A program made the position numbers and the translations under genes. Of a stretch of DNA of 64,000 nucleotides, positions 55,826 through 64,000 are shown piece by piece. Location of the stretch: positions 186,001 to 250,000 of the forward strand of contig NZ_ATWN01000008.1 in NCBI RefSeq assembly GCF_000421265.1, given 5' to 3'. Numbering within the stretch: position 1 is the stretch's first letter; each line of letters begins with the position of its first letter. The DNA comes from Thalassospira lucentensis MCCC 1A00383 = DSM 14000 (GTDB taxonomy: Bacteria > Pseudomonadota > Alphaproteobacteria > Rhodospirillales > Thalassospiraceae). Under the pieces are notes generated by a model, which was not told where the DNA came from, made no database searches, and saw only the letters and a program-made list of their open reading frames with translations.

Positions 55826-56955
55826 GCGCGAACAAAACGACCACGACCGGACAAGGTGGCGACAAGTCCAGCGGACAAATGCTGACCGAAGCAACGCGCG
55901 TTCCGCTTTGGGACCCTGAACATGACGACGTTCTAGTCTGTCGACAGGTGCGTCAGGAAACCCATGACGTCAAAACGTTCGTCTTTTCGGGTAGAGAACC
56001 GCGCGACTTTCGGTATTCACCGGGACAATTCATGACGTTCGAACTTCCGGTCGAAGGCATGGTGACGCGCTGCTATACGATCTCTGCATCGGCGGCACGG
56101 CCATACCGGCTCGAAATCACGGTCAAACGTGTTCCGGGTGGCCCCGGCTCAAACTGGCTTCATGATTACATGCTCCCGGGTAAGGAAGTAAATGTCTCGG
56201 GCCCCGGGGGCGAATTTACCACCGACGCGACATCTGACGACAAACTGCTGTTCATTTCTGCAGGAAGCGGCATCACACCAATGATGTCGATGACCCGAAC
56301 CGCATGTGACCTGTCCGAACCGACAGATTTGCATTTCGTCCATGCCGCACGTACACCATCCGACCTGATTTTCCGCGACGAACTCTCACTTCTCGCGTCG
56401 CAGAACCCGGGACTAAAAGTATCACTAACCTGCGACAGCACATCGGCCAGCCACAGCTGGACGGGCTTTAGCGGGCGCCTGAGCTTGCAGATGCTGTCGT
56501 TGATGTCACCTGACTTCAAGGACCGGAAGATTTTCTGTTGTGGACCGGGCCGCTTCATGGATGGTGTGCGCGACATGCTGCGCGAAGCCGGGTTCGACAT
56601 GGAAAAATACTATGAGGAAAGCTTTGACTTCGGGGCTGAAACGGCAGGTACGCTCGAAGAGCACAGCTCTGTCGCACCGGAAATCAGTGGCCAGACCTTC
56701 CGCGTAAGTTTCAGCAAAACCGGTCATGTCGTCGAATGCAGTCCGGGTATGACAATCCTTTCAGCCGCACGTGAAGCGGGACTGTTGCCATTGTCATCGT
56801 GTCAGCGTGGCATTTGCGGAACGTGTAAATCAAAGCTGAACTCAGGCGAGGTCGAGATGCAACATGGCGGCGGCATTCGTCAGCGCGAAATCGATCAAGG
56901 CAAAATCCTGATCTGTTGCTCAACACCGCTTTCCGACGTTGAGGTCGAACTGTAA
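55822..56955 (+). CDS. gbcB: Glycine betaine monooxygenase, reductase subunit
   Basis: A 377-residue electron-transfer partner. FAD domain (about 45-145; RYSPGQFMTFELPVEG, RCYTIS), NAD domain (about 150-270; ISAGSGITPMMSM and CGPGRFMDGV), and a C-terminal plant-type [2Fe-2S] ferredoxin (SCQRGICGTCKSKLNSGEVE, with the fourth Cys in ILICCS). Domain order FAD-NAD-ferredoxin is that of GbcB. It overlaps gbcA and transfers NADH electrons to the Rieske centre. Confidence 0.9.
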   Translation: MSANKTTTTGQGGDKSSGQMLTEATRVPLWDPEHDDVLVCRQVRQETHDVKTFVFSGREPRDFRYSPGQFMTFELPVEGMVTRCYTISASAARPYRLEITVKRVPGGPGSNWLHDYMLPGKEVNVSGPGGEFTTDATSDDKLLFISAGSGITPMMSMTRTACDLSEPTDLHFVHAARTPSDLIFRDELSLLASQNPGLKVSLTCDSTSASHSWTGFSGRLSLQMLSLMSPDFKDRKIFCCGPGRFMDGVRDMLREAGFDMEKYYEESFDFGAETAGTLEEHSSVAPEISGQTFRVSFSKTGHVVECSPGMTILSAAREAGLLPLSSCQRGICGTCKSKLNSGEVEMQHGGGIRQREIDQGKILICCSTPLSDVEVEL

Positions 56956-57036
56956 AATCCAGTCCCGACACGCATACGCCGCTCATCACGGTTCAGGATA
57001 AAGAAGCCACCACCAGTGGTGCGGCCTATTTGCGAG

Positions 57037-58083
57037 TTATTCCTTGACCGTGCCTTCTGGCTGCAGTTCGTCGACGGCTAATTCCGACTCCAAACTTACG
57101 GGCCGTCGCAATGCTTGCGGCGTGCAGCCATAGCGGCGGCGGAACATCCGACTAAGGTGTGACGAGTCGCAGAACCCGCAATCAACAGCGATTTGCGCAA
57201 CGGACTTCTGGCTCTTCTCGATCAGGTGGTGGGCCAGATCAAGGCGGATGTTAAGAAAGGCAACCTGCGGGGATGTGTCGAGGCTGATGCGAAAATGTCG
57301 CTCGACCTGACGCTTGCTGTTGCCCATTCGGCGCGCAATCTCCTGCACGGAAATCGGCATATCGATGTTCTGCTGCATGATCAACAAGGCACGCTGCACA
57401 ATCGTATCTTGTGTCTTGAGGTCAAGTGGAATGCCCGGCTGCGGTTTTTCAGCCTGAAGCGCATCATCAATGATCATGATGTGAAGGCTTTTGTTGGCCT
57501 GTGCACGCCCGACATGCTTATCAACAAGATAAGCCGCCAGATGGGCCGAACTCACGCCGCCCGAGCAGGTAAGACGATCCCGGTCAACGACAAAAATCTG
57601 TTCTGTAACCGGATCAAGCCCTTCAAATTGATCAACAACTTCGGAGTGATGGAACCAGCTTATGCAACAGCGATACCCATCAAGCAACCCCGCTTCGTGA
57701 AGCAGAAACGCACCGGTACAAACGCCGACAAGTGGCACACCGGCAGCGGCCGCTTCATGCAAAAATTTCTGATAGGCTGGACTAAGGTTGGGCGCTTCGT
57801 CCATCAAGCCCCCAACGACAACGATATAGTTAAACCGTCGTGGGTCACCGAAGCGTTCTTTGGGCTGTACCGTGATACCGCTGCTGGACGTTATCGGGTC
57901 CATCCGTTCAGACAGAACCGTCCAGTTGCACAGGATCGGTCTACTACGATCCCCCTCGTCTGCGGCCAATCGCAGCACATCAACAAAGTTTGCAAAAGCG
58001 CAAAGCGTGAACCTGTTCGCCAGAATAAATCCGACAGTCAGACGCGGTGTGTTTTGGTTACCAAATTTCGTATTCGTAAGCAC
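57037..58083 (-). CDS. GlxA/AraC-type regulator of betaine catabolism (GbdR-like)
   Basis: A 348-residue regulator with an N-terminal DJ-1/PfpI (class I glutamine-amidotransferase-like) domain (RLTVGFILANRFTLCAFAN; GVCTGAFLLHEAGLLDG) and a C-terminal AraC HTH pair (SVQEIARRMGNSKRQVERHF; VAQIAVDCGFCDSSHLSRMF). This matches GbdR, the activator of betaine catabolism in Pseudomonas. Start: no ATG lies near the N-terminus; GTG 58083 has GGAGGAG at 5 nt, better than the TTG at 58167. It lies between gbcAB and etfBA, convergent with gbcB and divergent from etfB. Confidence 0.85.
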   Translation of the reverse strand: MLTNTKFGNQNTPRLTVGFILANRFTLCAFANFVDVLRLAADEGDRSRPILCNWTVLSERMDPITSSSGITVQPKERFGDPRRFNYIVVVGGLMDEAPNLSPAYQKFLHEAAAAGVPLVGVCTGAFLLHEAGLLDGYRCCISWFHHSEVVDQFEGLDPVTEQIFVVDRDRLTCSGGVSSAHLAAYLVDKHVGRAQANKSLHIMIIDDALQAEKPQPGIPLDLKTQDTIVQRALLIMQQNIDMPISVQEIARRMGNSKRQVERHFRISLDTSPQVAFLNIRLDLAHHLIEKSQKSVAQIAVDCGFCDSSHLSRMFRRRYGCTPQALRRPVSLESELAVDELQPEGTVKE

Positions 58084-58489
58084 CGGCTCCTCCGATACAG
58101 ACAAGGTTTCTGCTTTTGTCGTAGCGATAATCTCACTTTGACGCAAACATTCTATTTTGTGGCGCAAAAAGTCGCCAGATTATCAACTGCGATCTCAACG
58201 ACCAGATTGGGGAACCAAGAGAAACTCTATGGACTCGGCATATCAGCCTAAAGGACGGCGTTCTTTTTAGCGCAAACTAGCACACAGAACATTCGCGCCC
58301 CTGATAGTCGATCTCCAACGTGTTGATCTTACCCTACTTCCGGGAAAACACACCCAAAACCGATGTTACCTTCGGAAGTGTCACAGCATGTAATGCTTCC
58401 AATCTTTGATACGCACCAAAGACCGCGGCTGATGCGCTGGTCGTCCTACGACAGATATTCTGTCCGGGACTTCGATAGAGAGGAAAATG
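58084..58489. promoter_or_regulatory. Divergent region, GbdR-like regulator / etfB
   Basis: 406 bp with no supported gene; a long plus-strand ORF across 57193-58251 is the antisense shadow of the regulator. An inverted repeat ACTTCCG (58336-58342)/CGGAAGT (58373-58379) and GAGAGGAAA before etfB are visible. It presumably holds activator sites for etfBA-purU-demethylase transcription. Confidence 0.45.
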
Positions 58490-59239
58490 ATGAAGGTACT
58501 CGTACCAGTAAAGCGGGTTGTCGACTACAACGTGAAAATTCGCGTTAAAGCGGATGGTTCCGGCGTCGACCTTGCCAATGTCAAAATGTCGATGAACCCG
58601 TTTGACGAGATTGCCGTCGAGGAGGCAGTTCGTTTAAAGGAAAATGGTCAGGCAGACGAAGTTGTTGCCGTTTCCATCGGCCCGGTACAAGCGCAGGAAA
58701 CCCTGCGCACCGCCCTTGCCATGGGCGCAGACCGCGCCATCCTGATTACCGTCGATGGGCCTGTCGAGCCGCTTAGCGTCGCAAAAATTCTTGCTGGCGT
58801 CGTAAAAGACGAACAACCCGAACTTGTGATCCTTGGCAAACAGGCCATTGATGATGATGCCAATCAAACTGGTCAGATGCTTTCAGCACTGCTGGACTGG
58901 TCGCAGGCAACCTTTGCTTCCAAGCTTGAGCTTGGCAGCGGCAGCGCGAAAGTCACCCGCGAGGTCGATGGTGGGCTTCAGGCCATTAACATCAGTTTGC
59001 CCGCGATTGTGACGGCTGACCTGCGCCTGAACGAGCCGCGCTACGCGTCGCTTCCAAACATCATGAAGGCCAAGAAAAAGCCGCTTGATACGAAGACGCC
59101 CGATGATTTCGGCGTTGCTGTCGCATCGCGTCTGCGTGTCATCCGGGTTGAAGAACCCGCTGTCCGTCAGGCTGGCGTCAAGGTCGCCAACGTTGCGGAA
59201 TTGACCGAAAAACTTAAGAACGAAGCTGGCGTCATCTGA
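58490..59239 (+). CDS. etfB: Electron transfer flavoprotein beta subunit
   Basis: A 249-residue ETF beta subunit: [20 protein letters not shown] opening, [33 protein letters not shown] (AMP-site region) and [27 protein letters not shown] recognition loop ([19 protein letters not shown]). Two adjacent ATGs occur at 58487 and 58490; AGAGG is better spaced to the second, which also gives the family N-terminus. With etfA it accepts electrons from flavin dehydrogenases, here probably the downstream dimethylglycine/sarcosine dehydrogenase. Confidence 0.92.
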   Translation: MKVLVPVKRVVDYNVKIRVKADGSGVDLANVKMSMNPFDEIAVEEAVRLKENGQADEVVAVSIGPVQAQETLRTALAMGADRAILITVDGPVEPLSVAKILAGVVKDEQPELVILGKQAIDDDANQTGQMLSALLDWSQATFASKLELGSGSAKVTREVDGGLQAINISLPAIVTADLRLNEPRYASLPNIMKAKKKPLDTKTPDDFGVAVASRLRVIRVEEPAVRQAGVKVANVAELTEKLKNEAGVI

Positions 59240-59259
59240 ACCAAGCGGAGATTGAAATT

Positions 59260-60195
59260 ATGGCTATTCTTCTTTTTGCCGAGCATGACAACGTCACACT
59301 CTCCGAGCAGACCGCAAAGGCACTGAGTGCTGCGGCAAAGATTGGTGGTGACATCGATATTCTGGTTGCGGGCAAAAATGTTCGTGTGGTCGCCGAAGCA
59401 AGTGCCAAGCTTTCAGGCGTGCGTACTGTACTGGTTGCTGAGAGTGATGCGCTGGAAAACCAACTGGCAGAAAACGCAGCAACCCTCATTGTCTCGCTAA
59501 GCGGCGACTACGACACCATCGTTGCGCCCGCAACCGCAAACGGCAAAAACATTCTGCCGCGCGTCGCGGCCCTACTTGATGTGATGCAGATTTCCGAGGT
59601 AATGGACGTCGTCGATGCCGATACGTTCAAACGCCCAATCTATGCGGGAAATGCGGTTGAAGTCGTTCAAACGACTGATGCGACAAAGGTCATGACCATC
59701 CGGACGTCCAGCTTTGGCGCAACCGAAGACGGCAGCACCACAGCCCCGATCAAAAGCATTGATGTCGGTGCGACGGATGCTGGAAAATCATCCTTCATCG
59801 AAAATATCCTGTCGCAAAATGATCGTCCTGAACTGGGATCAGCCAAGATCATCGTTTCGGGCGGCCGCGCACTTGGCTCCGAAGAAAAGTTCAAGGCCGT
59901 CATTACCCCATTGGCAGATAAACTTGGTGCGGCCGTTGGTGCATCACGCGCGGCTGTTGATGCCGGGTATGCTCCAAACGACTTGCAGGTCGGTCAGACC
60001 GGCAAGGTTGTGGCCCCCGATCTTTATATCGCGTGTGGTATTTCCGGTGCGATCCAGCATCTGGCGGGCATGAAAGATTCAAAGGTCATCGTCGCCATCA
60101 ACACCGACGAAGATGCACCGATTTTTCAGGTCGCAGATTACGGTATTGTCGGAGACCTGTTTGATGTCCTGCCGGAGCTGGAAGGTCAGCTCTGA
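59260..60195 (+). CDS. etfA: Electron transfer flavoprotein alpha subunit
   Basis: A 311-residue ETF alpha subunit: variable N-terminal domain ([11 protein letters not shown]), then the FAD-binding half with [53 protein letters not shown] and [20 protein letters not shown], all classic EtfA. GGAG precedes the ATG, 20 bp after etfB. This ETF pair sits inside the betaine cluster, so it may be a dedicated copy rather than the fatty-acid one. Confidence 0.94.
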   Translation: MAILLFAEHDNVTLSEQTAKALSAAAKIGGDIDILVAGKNVRVVAEASAKLSGVRTVLVAESDALENQLAENAATLIVSLSGDYDTIVAPATANGKNILPRVAALLDVMQISEVMDVVDADTFKRPIYAGNAVEVVQTTDATKVMTIRTSSFGATEDGSTTAPIKSIDVGATDAGKSSFIENILSQNDRPELGSAKIIVSGGRALGSEEKFKAVITPLADKLGAAVGASRAAVDAGYAPNDLQVGQTGKVVAPDLYIACGISGAIQHLAGMKDSKVIVAINTDEDAPIFQVADYGIVGDLFDVLPELEGQL

Positions 60196-60231
60196 GACGC
60201 ACCTTAACCCAATTGAAACGGAACTGATCCA

Positions 60232-61089
60232 GTGAGCGAAAATTCTTACATCCTGCGCATCGCCTGTGACGACCAGCCGGGCATCGTTGCAACGGTCACG
60301 TCTGCATTGGCGTCGCGCGGTGCAAATATCATCGAATCAAATCAGTTCTGGGATCGACACACGAACCAGTTCTTCCTTCGTGTGGGGATCAGTGTACCGG
60401 CAGAAATCGACAAGGATTCAATTGTTCTAACACTTAATCCGGCGGTTGACCGCTTCAACATGAAGCTGAAAGTCGATGTCGTTTCGCGGCGCCCGAAAAT
60501 TATCATCATGGTGTCGAAATTCGACCACGCCATGCTTCACCTGCTCTATCAAATCAAGGTGGGATGGCTTGATGCGGAAGTTGCTGCAATTGTCTCCAAC
60601 CACGAAGATGCCCGCAAAGTTGCCGAGCAGGAAGGCATTCCGTTCCATTACATGCCGGTGAACAAGGACAACAAGACTGAACAGGAAGCCAAACTGGCCG
60701 ATCTGATTAAACAGACCAATTCTGAACTGGTCGTCCTTGCCCGCTATATGCAGGTTCTGACCAACGAGCTTTCAAGCCAGTTTTATGGCATGATCATCAA
60801 TATTCATCACTCGTTCCTGCCGTCGTTCAAGGGCGCAAAGCCGTATCATCAGGCCTATGACCGTGGGGTCAAACTGATTGGTGCAACTGCGCACTATGTC
60901 ACCCCTGATCTTGATGAAGGTCCGATCATTGAACAGGAAACAGAACGGGTAAACCACGCGATGTCCGCCGATGATTTTGTCGCTACGGGTCGCGACATTG
61001 AAGCCCGCGTTCTCGCCCGCGCTGTAAAATATCATCTTGAAGGTCGGGTGATGCTGAACAATCATCGAACTGTGGTCTTCACCTTATAG
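60232..61089 (+). CDS. purU: Formyltetrahydrofolate deformylase (copy 2)
   Basis: A 285-residue PurU with ACT domain (about 1-85) and catalytic Asn190/His192 (IINIHHSFLPSFKGAKPY) and Asp228 (DLDEGPI). Start is GTG 60232 with GGAA upstream. It shares long identical blocks with copy 1 at 2509 (for example the GVKLIGATAHYVT segment) but differs in the C-terminal tail. Lying between etfA and the tetrahydrofolate-binding demethylase, it probably drains methyl-derived one-carbon units as formate, regenerating free tetrahydrofolate. Confidence 0.93.
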   Translation: MSENSYILRIACDDQPGIVATVTSALASRGANIIESNQFWDRHTNQFFLRVGISVPAEIDKDSIVLTLNPAVDRFNMKLKVDVVSRRPKIIIMVSKFDHAMLHLLYQIKVGWLDAEVAAIVSNHEDARKVAEQEGIPFHYMPVNKDNKTEQEAKLADLIKQTNSELVVLARYMQVLTNELSSQFYGMIINIHHSFLPSFKGAKPYHQAYDRGVKLIGATAHYVTPDLDEGPIIEQETERVNHAMSADDFVATGRDIEARVLARAVKYHLEGRVMLNNHRTVVFTL

Positions 61090-61182
61090 GCCAAAGGAGT
61101 ATCGGGACCCGGTCAGACGGGTTCCGACATATTGTCCCATGCCGACCAATGATAATCGTCTCGAAAACAAGGAATGAAAAAA

Positions 61183-63744
61183 ATGGCCGCATTTCCACAA
61201 AAGGCTAACGTCGTCATCGTCGGCCTCGGCGGTATCGTGGGGGCTTCGGTCACCCATCACCTGATCGAGAACGGGTGGGACGATATTGTTGGTATCGATA
61301 AGTCCGGCATACCAACTGACGTTGGCTCCACGGCGCATGCATCTGACTTCTGCTTTGCGACGAGCCACGATCTTTTGACGTGTTGGACTACCATGTATTC
61401 CATGGATTTCTACGAAAAGATGGGCCATTACGCGCGCATCGGCGGCATCGAAGTCGCGCGTGTTGGCGATGACGAACGCATGGCAGAACTCAAACGCCGC
61501 GTTGATTCCAGCAAGGCTTTTGGCACCAATGTCAAAATCATCAGCGCTGCCGAGGCCAAGGAAAAATTCCCACTGCTTGAAGAAGATCAAATTCAGGGTG
61601 CGTTGTGGGACCCCGATGCTGGTCTTGTGACACCACGCTCCCAAACTGTTGCGGGCAAACTGATTGATCAGGCTGCTGCCACCGGCAAACTTCAAATGTT
61701 TGCCAACACATCGGCCCTTGATCTGATCACCGAAAATGGCCGCATCATCGGTGTTAAGACCGAACGTGGCACGATCCATGCCAATCATGTTGTGGTCTGT
61801 GCCGGTCTTTGGGGCCGGTTGATTGCGGAAATGGCTGGCGAAGATTTGCCGGTGATGCCGGTCGATCATCCGTTGACGTTCTTTGGTCCGTACAACGCCT
61901 TTGAAAACACCGGCGTTGAAATCGGCATGCCGCTTCTGCGTGATCAGGGCAACTCGGCCTATATGCGCGATACGGGCGACCCTAAAAGCACTGAAGGCGG
62001 TCAGATCGAGTGGGGGTATTACTACGAAGAAAACCCGCGTCTTGTGCATCCGCGCGACATTCTTGAAAAAGACCAGGCACGCCTGTCCCCGTCACAGCGC
62101 GATCTCGAACTCGAAGACGTGATCGAACCACTTGAACGCGCCATGGAGCTTACCCCAATCCTGACCGAGCTTGGCTTTAACGAAAGCCATTCGTTTAACG
62201 GCCTGCTTCAATCATCGGCCGACGGTGGCCCCGCCATGGGCGAAAGTCAGAAACTGCGCGGATTGTGGTATGCTGTTGGGATCTGGATCAAAGACGGACC
62301 GGGCATGGGCAAACTCATTGCCGACTGGATGACCGATGGCCGCACCCATGTCGACCATCATGCAATTGATTTTGCCCGCTACAATGAATTCCAGCTCGAC
62401 GAAAAATACATCTATGACCGTTGCTATGAGACGGCGAAAAAGATCTATAACCCGCCAGTCCACCCGCGTGAGCCGTTTGCCAATGCACGCGGCATTCGTC
62501 GCTCCCCGTTCTATGAGCGCGAAGTCGAGCTGGGTGGATACTTCATGGAACTTGGCGGTTGGGAACGCGCGCATGGTTATGCGTCGAACGAACATCTGCT
62601 TGAAAAATATGCCGACCGTGTTCCGGTCCGTGAAAACGAGTGGGATACCCGTCACTTCTGGCGCGTTTCCAATGCCGAACAGCTCGCCATGAGTGACGAT
62701 TGCGGCATCATTAACCTGTCGCACTTCCATATGACCGAAATCGAAGGCCCCGACCATGTTGAACTCATGGAATGGCTCTGCGCGGCAAAAGTTGGCGGGG
62801 ATGCCAATATCGGCAAGGGTATCTACACCCACATGCTCGACGAGGAAGGCAACGTTCGTGCGGACTTTACCATGTTTCGTATGGAAGACCGCTGCCGTCT
62901 GGTGAACGGTGCGGATGCTGGTCCACGTGACCTGATCCACATGCGCCGCGTTGCGATGGATAAGGGTCTTGCTGTCACCATTACCGATGTCACCGAGAAA
63001 TTCACAACCATTGGCATCTGGGGACCGAACGCACGCGAGAACCTGCAGAAAGTCGTTAAAAACCCCGATGAATTAAACATCGATGCCTTCCCGTTTGCAG
63101 CAATCCGTCAAATCCAGATTGCCGGCAAAACCGTCACGGCCTTCCGAATTTCCTATGTCGGGGAGCAAGGATGGGAACTGCATATGCACTATGAAGACGG
63201 CCTTGCCGTCTGGGATGCGTTGCGCGGGATCGGTGTGATGGCAGTTGGTGTTGAAACCTATGCCAACTCGCGCCGCTTGGAAAAATCACTCCGCCTGCAA
63301 AACGCTGATCTGCACACCCAGTACAACCTTCTCGAAGCCGCACTGGCCCGCCCGAAGGTCAAGGAAGCCGATTTCTGCGGCAAGGCAAAGCACGTCGAAT
63401 ATCGTGAACGCGAACATCAACCAGCAATGCTGTGTACCCTTGTCATGACCGACAATGTCGACGCACAAGGTGTCGCACGTTATCCGGTAGGTAACCTTCC
63501 GGTCATGGAACCCGAAACCGGCGAAACCCTGATCGATGAACTTGGTCGCCGTTCCTATACGACCTCCATCGCCTTTGGTCCCAGCATTGGCAAGAACATC
63601 GCCCTTGCCTATTTGCCATGGGATTACTGTCAGGAAGGTCGCAAACTGAACGTCTCCTATTTCGACGAGATCTATCCGGTCGAGGTCGTAGGAATTGGCT
63701 ACACGCCGCTCTATGATCCGGAAAACCTCAAACCGCGCAGCTAG
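61183..63744 (+). CDS. Dimethylglycine/sarcosine dehydrogenase family (FAD + GcvT domains)
   Basis: An 853-residue single-chain demethylase. An N-terminal DAO-type FAD domain (about 1-370; VVIVGLGGIVGAS, with His52 in GSTAHASDF at the covalent-flavin position of the family) precedes a linker (370-430) and GcvT-like tetrahydrofolate domains (about 430-720 and 740-845). Start: ATG 61174 abuts AAGGA, too close; ATG 61183 is at ideal distance. It oxidatively demethylates dimethylglycine and/or sarcosine, passing the methyl carbon to tetrahydrofolate and electrons to ETF. Which substrate is uncertain; separate DgcAB-type genes are not in the window. Confidence 0.87.
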   Translation: MAAFPQKANVVIVGLGGIVGASVTHHLIENGWDDIVGIDKSGIPTDVGSTAHASDFCFATSHDLLTCWTTMYSMDFYEKMGHYARIGGIEVARVGDDERMAELKRRVDSSKAFGTNVKIISAAEAKEKFPLLEEDQIQGALWDPDAGLVTPRSQTVAGKLIDQAAATGKLQMFANTSALDLITENGRIIGVKTERGTIHANHVVVCAGLWGRLIAEMAGEDLPVMPVDHPLTFFGPYNAFENTGVEIGMPLLRDQGNSAYMRDTGDPKSTEGGQIEWGYYYEENPRLVHPRDILEKDQARLSPSQRDLELEDVIEPLERAMELTPILTELGFNESHSFNGLLQSSADGGPAMGESQKLRGLWYAVGIWIKDGPGMGKLIADWMTDGRTHVDHHAIDFARYNEFQLDEKYIYDRCYETAKKIYNPPVHPREPFANARGIRRSPFYEREVELGGYFMELGGWERAHGYASNEHLLEKYADRVPVRENEWDTRHFWRVSNAEQLAMSDDCGIINLSHFHMTEIEGPDHVELMEWLCAAKVGGDANIGKGIYTHMLDEEGNVRADFTMFRMEDRCRLVNGADAGPRDLIHMRRVAMDKGLAVTITDVTEKFTTIGIWGPNARENLQKVVKNPDELNIDAFPFAAIRQIQIAGKTVTAFRISYVGEQGWELHMHYEDGLAVWDALRGIGVMAVGVETYANSRRLEKSLRLQNADLHTQYNLLEAALARPKVKEADFCGKAKHVEYREREHQPAMLCTLVMTDNVDAQGVARYPVGNLPVMEPETGETLIDELGRRSYTTSIAFGPSIGKNIALAYLPWDYCQEGRKLNVSYFDEIYPVEVVGIGYTPLYDPENLKPRS

Positions 63745-63761
63745 CGGGAAGACCTATCCCC

Positions 63762-63800
63762 AAAAAAGGCGCAGTCGTTCTCAAGGCTGCGCCTTTTTTT
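63762..63800. terminator. Bidirectional terminator
   Basis: AAAAAAGGCGCAG (63762-63774) and CTGCGCCTTTTTT (63787-63799) form a strong stem with A-run and T-run on either side, ending the demethylase transcript and the convergent regulator at 63871. Confidence 0.93.
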
Positions 63801-63870
63801 ATGGCGTTTCTGTCTGCTGATAGGTTTGGCTTATGATGGTCTGGCTTAACGGGATCCTCAGGAACGAAAA

Positions 63871-64000
63871 TCAAACGTCGGCTGGGCCCAACCTGCTCGC
63901 CTGCCGATAGGCCGCCGGTGCCACGCCTTCTTGTTTTGAAAACACGCGACTGAAATGCGATGCGTCACAAAACCCGGTCGAATTGGCAATATCGACAATC
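63871..64000 (-). CDS. AraC-type regulator, C-terminal end (partial)
   Basis: The gene runs off the right edge; about 42 C-terminal codons are visible on the minus strand, ending TGA at 63871-63873. The residues FCDASHFSRVFSKQEGVAPA plus AYRQ are the second HTH helix and conserved tail of AraC/XylS regulators. The resemblance to the tail of the GlxA-type regulator at 57037 (FCDSSHLSRMFRRRYG) suggests a second GlxA/AraC member flanking the betaine cluster. The N-terminal domain type cannot be seen. Confidence 0.75.
   Translation of the reverse strand, partial: IVDIANSTGFCDASHFSRVFSKQEGVAPAAYRQASRLGPADV

Noticed and set aside
57193..58251. Long plus-strand ORF of 352 codons opposite the GlxA/AraC regulator
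   Set aside because: It is antisense to a clear regulator gene, has no family motifs and no ribosome site; it is a by-product of the minus-strand codon pattern.

Overview
The window reads as a contiguous stretch of chromosome from a metabolically versatile, probably marine, alphaproteobacterium. Moderate GC content, dense ATGA/TGATG-coupled operons, Weimberg-type pentose genes, an NAD-linked FdsGBA formate dehydrogenase and a Rieske-type glycine-betaine demethylase suggest a Rhodospirillales heterotroph such as Thalassospira. This is an inference from gene content and style; no rRNA or marker phylogeny is in the window. I see no tRNA, rRNA, IS element, prophage or CRISPR array. Everything reads as catabolic genes, transporters and regulators.

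Layout. (1) 1-3433: end of NAD kinase, argE, a dienelactone-hydrolase-family enzyme and a first purU. (2) 3469-12532: a xylose module. An ABC importer (xylFHG), a 2-keto-3-deoxy-xylonate dehydratase (xylX) and a ROK regulator face a divergent pair, a sugar dehydrogenase (SDR) and a 720-residue IlvD/Edd dehydratase. (3) 12623-22449: a second sugar-acid module. IlvD/Edd dehydratase, DapA-like dehydratase, 2-oxoglutarate-semialdehyde-type dehydrogenase and an RraA-like protein are divergent from a tripartite tricarboxylate transporter (tctCBA) and a LacI-family regulator. Two copies of a palindrome with central CG lie in the divergent promoter region. (4) 22452-31475: formate. fdsG-B-A-D-fdhD with a LysR regulator, then an oxalate/formate-type MFS carrier with a recognisable sigma-54 promoter and two upstream palindromes. 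(5) 32024-35975: a VOC protein and a sensor kinase/NtrC-family regulator pair. (6) 36157-53880: a tryptophan/anthranilate supercluster. A run of 15 minus-strand genes (aminobenzoyl-CoA monooxygenase/reductase, SDR, MarR, enoyl-CoA hydratase, acyl-CoA dehydrogenase, aminobenzoate-CoA ligase, kynU, kynA, a five-gene branched-chain-type ABC importer, thioesterase, RidA) faces kynurenine formamidase plus a fused enoyl-CoA hydratase/3-hydroxyacyl-CoA dehydrogenase. (7) 54548-64000: glycine-betaine demethylation (gbcAB, GlxA/AraC-type regulator, etfBA, a second purU, a dimethylglycine/sarcosine dehydrogenase), ending in a partial AraC-type regulator.

How it fits together. The two sugar modules can both end at 2-oxoglutarate semialdehyde, and the window has a single matching dehydrogenase. 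The tryptophan module releases formate at the formamidase step. The betaine module loads one-carbon units on tetrahydrofolate that PurU can release as formate. The Fds formate dehydrogenase and OFA carrier in the middle could handle that formate. Regulatory DNA is unusually legible: a sigma-54 promoter with twin enhancer-like sites, a palindrome pair sitting on two divergent promoters, a LysR-type ATC-N9-GAT box before fdsG, and strong GC-rich hairpins between binding-protein and permease genes in all three binding-protein-dependent uptake systems.
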